Assembly: GCA_023488835.1 (NCBI GenBank)
Contig: JAMDCS010000075.1
Span: 1 to 5,539 of the forward strand
Length of the DNA stretch: 5,539 bases
DNA from: Candidatus Bathyarchaeota archaeon
GTDB lineage: Archaea; Thermoproteota; Bathyarchaeia; Bathyarchaeales; UBA233
Reading direction: 5' to 3'
Of this stretch, positions 4,490 to 5,539 are shown piece by piece. How positions within the stretch are numbered: the first letter of the stretch is position 1; each line of letters starts with the position of its first letter. The notes under the pieces are model-generated. The model was not told where the DNA came from. It ran no database searches and saw only the letters and a program-made list of their open reading frames with translations. A program made the position numbers and the translations under genes.

Positions 4490-4625
4490 TTAGCGAAAAA
4501 GAAAGCACGAAAGATAGGGAAAAAATAAGCGTTCTAGGGTCGCGAAAACGCGAAAAATCTCTTAAGTTTTCGCCTAGTAAGCGACTAGTTTCGAATAAAC
4601 GTTTAACGTCTAAAGTTTATTTTTT
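4490..4625 (+). ncRNA. Candidate regulated short RNA or 5' leader with nested stem-loops
   Basis: Predicted from a promoter at 4463-4470 to a terminator at 4594-4625. The body holds a two-tier stem: outer GTCGC (4539-4543) with GCGAC (4581-4585), inner GCGAAAA (4550-4556) with TTTTCGC (4567-4573) and a 10-nt apical loop. The left side of the inner stem is part of a tandem CGCGAAAA repeat (4541-4556), so an alternative pairing register exists. The ends are estimates. It may be an independent RNA or an attenuating leader for the gene at 4778. Structure and promoter are seen in sequence; transcription is inferred. Confidence 0.4.
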
Positions 4626-4755
4626 CTCTAGAAGAATTCGTGAACTTATCTAGACGCCTAGAAAAAGACTAGAACGACTAGAAACTAGAATTAATTCAGC
4701 CCTAGCCCAAAACCAAAATTTTACGTTTCTTTCCAGCCCCAGTTAGCTAGCCTAG
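4534..4755. repeat. Cluster of twelve CTAG tetranucleotides
   Basis: CTAG occurs at 4534, 4574, 4585, 4628, 4650, 4658, 4669, 4678, 4685, 4702, 4747 and 4752, about 12 in 222 bp where roughly one is expected by chance. Between 4650 and 4688 the copies lie only 7-11 bp apart, several within GACTAGAA. The last two form an inverted repeat, AGCTAG and CTAGCT around one base (4745-4757). Possible roles are iteron-like protein binding, an origin, or leader structure. Confidence 0.7.
4594..4625 (+). terminator. Hairpin plus T-run, possible internal terminator/attenuator
   Basis: AATAAAC (4594-4600) pairs with GTTTATT (4615-4621) around a 14-nt loop, and the T-run continues to 4625. This would end transcripts from the 4463 promoter after about 135 nt. 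The left arm is also part of a 10-bp palindrome, TAAACGTTTA (4596-4605), so it can fold in another way, as expected for a conditional terminator. Confidence 0.45.
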
Positions 4756-4777
4756 CTGAGGAAAAGAAGGCGAAAAA

Positions 4778-5140
4778 ATGAGTAAAGTATTCGAAAAAGA
4801 AAATGAAGAACTACTCGGCTTTTATGCTGGAGTGGGCGAAGAATTAACCCTACACTTTAACATCAAAACAAACGAATTTTACGTCATACATTCCGCAGCC
4901 CCATGCGGTTGCTGGGAACTCTATCGAGGCAAAGATGGCATACAAGCGAACGAGAAATTCCAAGCTAAATTTAAAGAAATATTATCAGAGGTTATAGAAG
5001 AATACCAAAGAATCAAAGGAATAGTAAAAACCGCTAAAATTTGCCCTATAGACTCAACCAAAGAGATGTCCCCTGAGAATTGCAAAGGCTGTAACAGCGC
5101 AGGCTTCGACGGCGAACAACTAGTCGACTGCACCGCATAA
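4778..5140 (+). CDS. Hypothetical protein with C-terminal Cys4 motif, 120 aa
   Basis: ATG 4778 follows GAAGG at about 7 nt. The N-terminal two thirds look alpha/beta: LTLHFNIKTNEFYVIHS suggests two strands, then APCGCWELYRG, and a helix (FQAKFKEILSEVIEEYQRI). The C-terminal part has C89-P-I-D, C102-x2-C105 (ENCKGC) and C118, a four-cysteine arrangement (CP-x11-C-x2-C-x12-C) that probably binds zinc or a cluster; C43 and C45 lie apart. I recall similar CP...CxxC...C tails in small archaeal proteins but cannot name a family. The gene is 16 nt upstream of the LPD29-like gene in the same direction, so both likely form an operon, possibly controlled by the operator pair 290 bp upstream. Confidence 0.85.
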   Translation: MSKVFEKENEELLGFYAGVGEELTLHFNIKTNEFYVIHSAAPCGCWELYRGKDGIQANEKFQAKFKEILSEVIEEYQRIKGIVKTAKICPIDSTKEMSPENCKGCNSAGFDGEQLVDCTA

Positions 5141-5156
5141 TTTTGAGACGAGAAAA

Positions 5157-5539
5157 ATGTTTGAAGGCACAAAATATTTAGAAACCAAGAACCTACCGCT
5201 TAAGGAAATCGCTAAAAAAGTCAAAGCCGAAATCCTACAAACCCACACAGAAATCAAAGTCAGCGTAAGGTCCAAAGACTACAGCTCAATAGACGTCGAA
5301 ATAATCGAAATCCCCAAAGACTTCCAACCCTTCAAAAAAGAACCCCTTACTCAAGGCTCCCCATACACAACATATCGAACCACAGATACAGGCCAGCAAC
5401 TTCTAGATGACATAGAAAACCTTTTAGACGCCTACAACCGCAAAGACATCGACAGCCAAACCGACTACAGCAACGTGCGATTCTATACATACGTGTTTTT
5501 CAGCTTCGAAATCAGCCAAGCTTCCCGAAACTCAAGCAG
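5157..5539 (+). CDS. LPD29-like mobile-element protein (partial, runs off the window)
   Basis: Open from ATG 5157 to the window end (127 codons, 3' end missing). Only a weak purine-rich site precedes the ATG, so coupling to the upstream gene 16 nt away is possible. The segment LPLKEIAKKVKAEI, then IKVSVRSKDYSSIDVEII, and near the end LLDAYNRKDIDSQTDYSNV with RFY resemble, by eye, the LPD29 domain (large polyvalent-protein-associated domain 29). Family members have a KEIAK-type helix, a FSVR...S-I-x-V strand pair and a YN...S...DY...FY motif. LPD29 is common in phage and plasmid polyvalent proteins and as small stand-alone genes; its biochemical role is unclear. This supports a mobile-element origin. 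Assignment is from memory of the motif, without a search. Confidence 0.75.
   Translation, partial: MFEGTKYLETKNLPLKEIAKKVKAEILQTHTEIKVSVRSKDYSSIDVEIIEIPKDFQPFKKEPLTQGSPYTTYRTTDTGQQLLDDIENLLDAYNRKDIDSQTDYSNVRFYTYVFFSFEISQASRNSS

Larger units (their letters stand above)
4382..4777. other. 396-bp non-coding region: operator pair, structured leader/ncRNA, CTAG cluster
   Basis: No plausible ORF on either strand; TAG stops from repeated CTAG sequences close all frames. From left to right it holds the upstream region of the 47-aa gene, a TATA-like box plus two operator boxes (4463-4487), a tandem CGCGAAAA repeat and nested stems (4539-4585), a hairpin and T-run (4594-4625), the CTAG cluster (4534-4755), a small palindrome (4745-4757) and the SD of the next gene. 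It could be a regulatory leader, a short RNA gene, or a replication origin of the element. Confidence 0.6.

Noticed and set aside
4921..5172. Minus-strand open frame of 83 codons.
   Set aside because: Antisense to the 120-aa Cys-motif gene, with no ribosome site or recognisable feature.

Overview
The window looks like part of an archaeal mobile element (integrated virus, provirus or integrative plasmid). The evidence is archaeal-style TATA boxes, strong GGAGG(TGA) ribosome binding sites, GTG and TTG starts, many very small zinc-ribbon proteins, ribbon-helix-helix (RHH) regulators, and a tyrosine recombinase with an N-terminal zinc ribbon of a kind I associate with uncultivated mesophilic archaea (for example Bathyarchaeia-like lineages). 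The host assignment is an inference and could be wrong at phylum level.

Left part (83-2948, minus strand): one very compact operon. In transcription order it encodes an RHH protein (57 aa), a 38-aa protein, a 46-aa protein, a 74-aa protein, a 66-aa Cys4 protein, a 38-aa single-span membrane protein, an 87-aa eight-cysteine protein, a 62-aa zinc ribbon and the integrase. Neighbours overlap by 1 or 11 nt, abut, or are 1-5 nt apart, and most have a clear Shine-Dalgarno (SD) sequence. Several of these genes are too short for usual length cut-offs. A 26-bp sequence inside the integrase gene (749-774) is repeated exactly at the left edge (1-26), just past the integrase stop.

Middle (2949-3762): a divergent control region carries copies of a 9-bp box, TTACTGTAA or its complement TTACAGTAA, partly as pairs exactly 10 bp apart and each next to a TATA-like sequence. 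It separates the leftward operon from a rightward RHH gene. The 3' end of that gene lies antisense over a second RHH gene on the minus strand. A 315-bp stretch without a convincing gene follows.

Right part (3763-5539): an unrecognised acidic 148-aa protein; a convergent 47-aa zinc ribbon with a shared hairpin terminator between the two; then a 396-bp non-coding region. That region holds another pair of the 9-bp box, a nested stem-loop, a hairpin plus T-run terminator and a dense cluster of CTAG tetranucleotides. Last come a 120-aa Cys-motif protein and the start of a protein resembling the LPD29 domain found in mobile elements.

Reading of the whole: RHH repressors probably bind the repeated 9-bp box and coordinate the leftward operon, the rightward RHH gene and the 4490-4777 leader/ncRNA region, while the integrase moves the element. 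The least explained parts are the operator network, the structured CTAG-rich leader and the repeat inside the recombinase gene.
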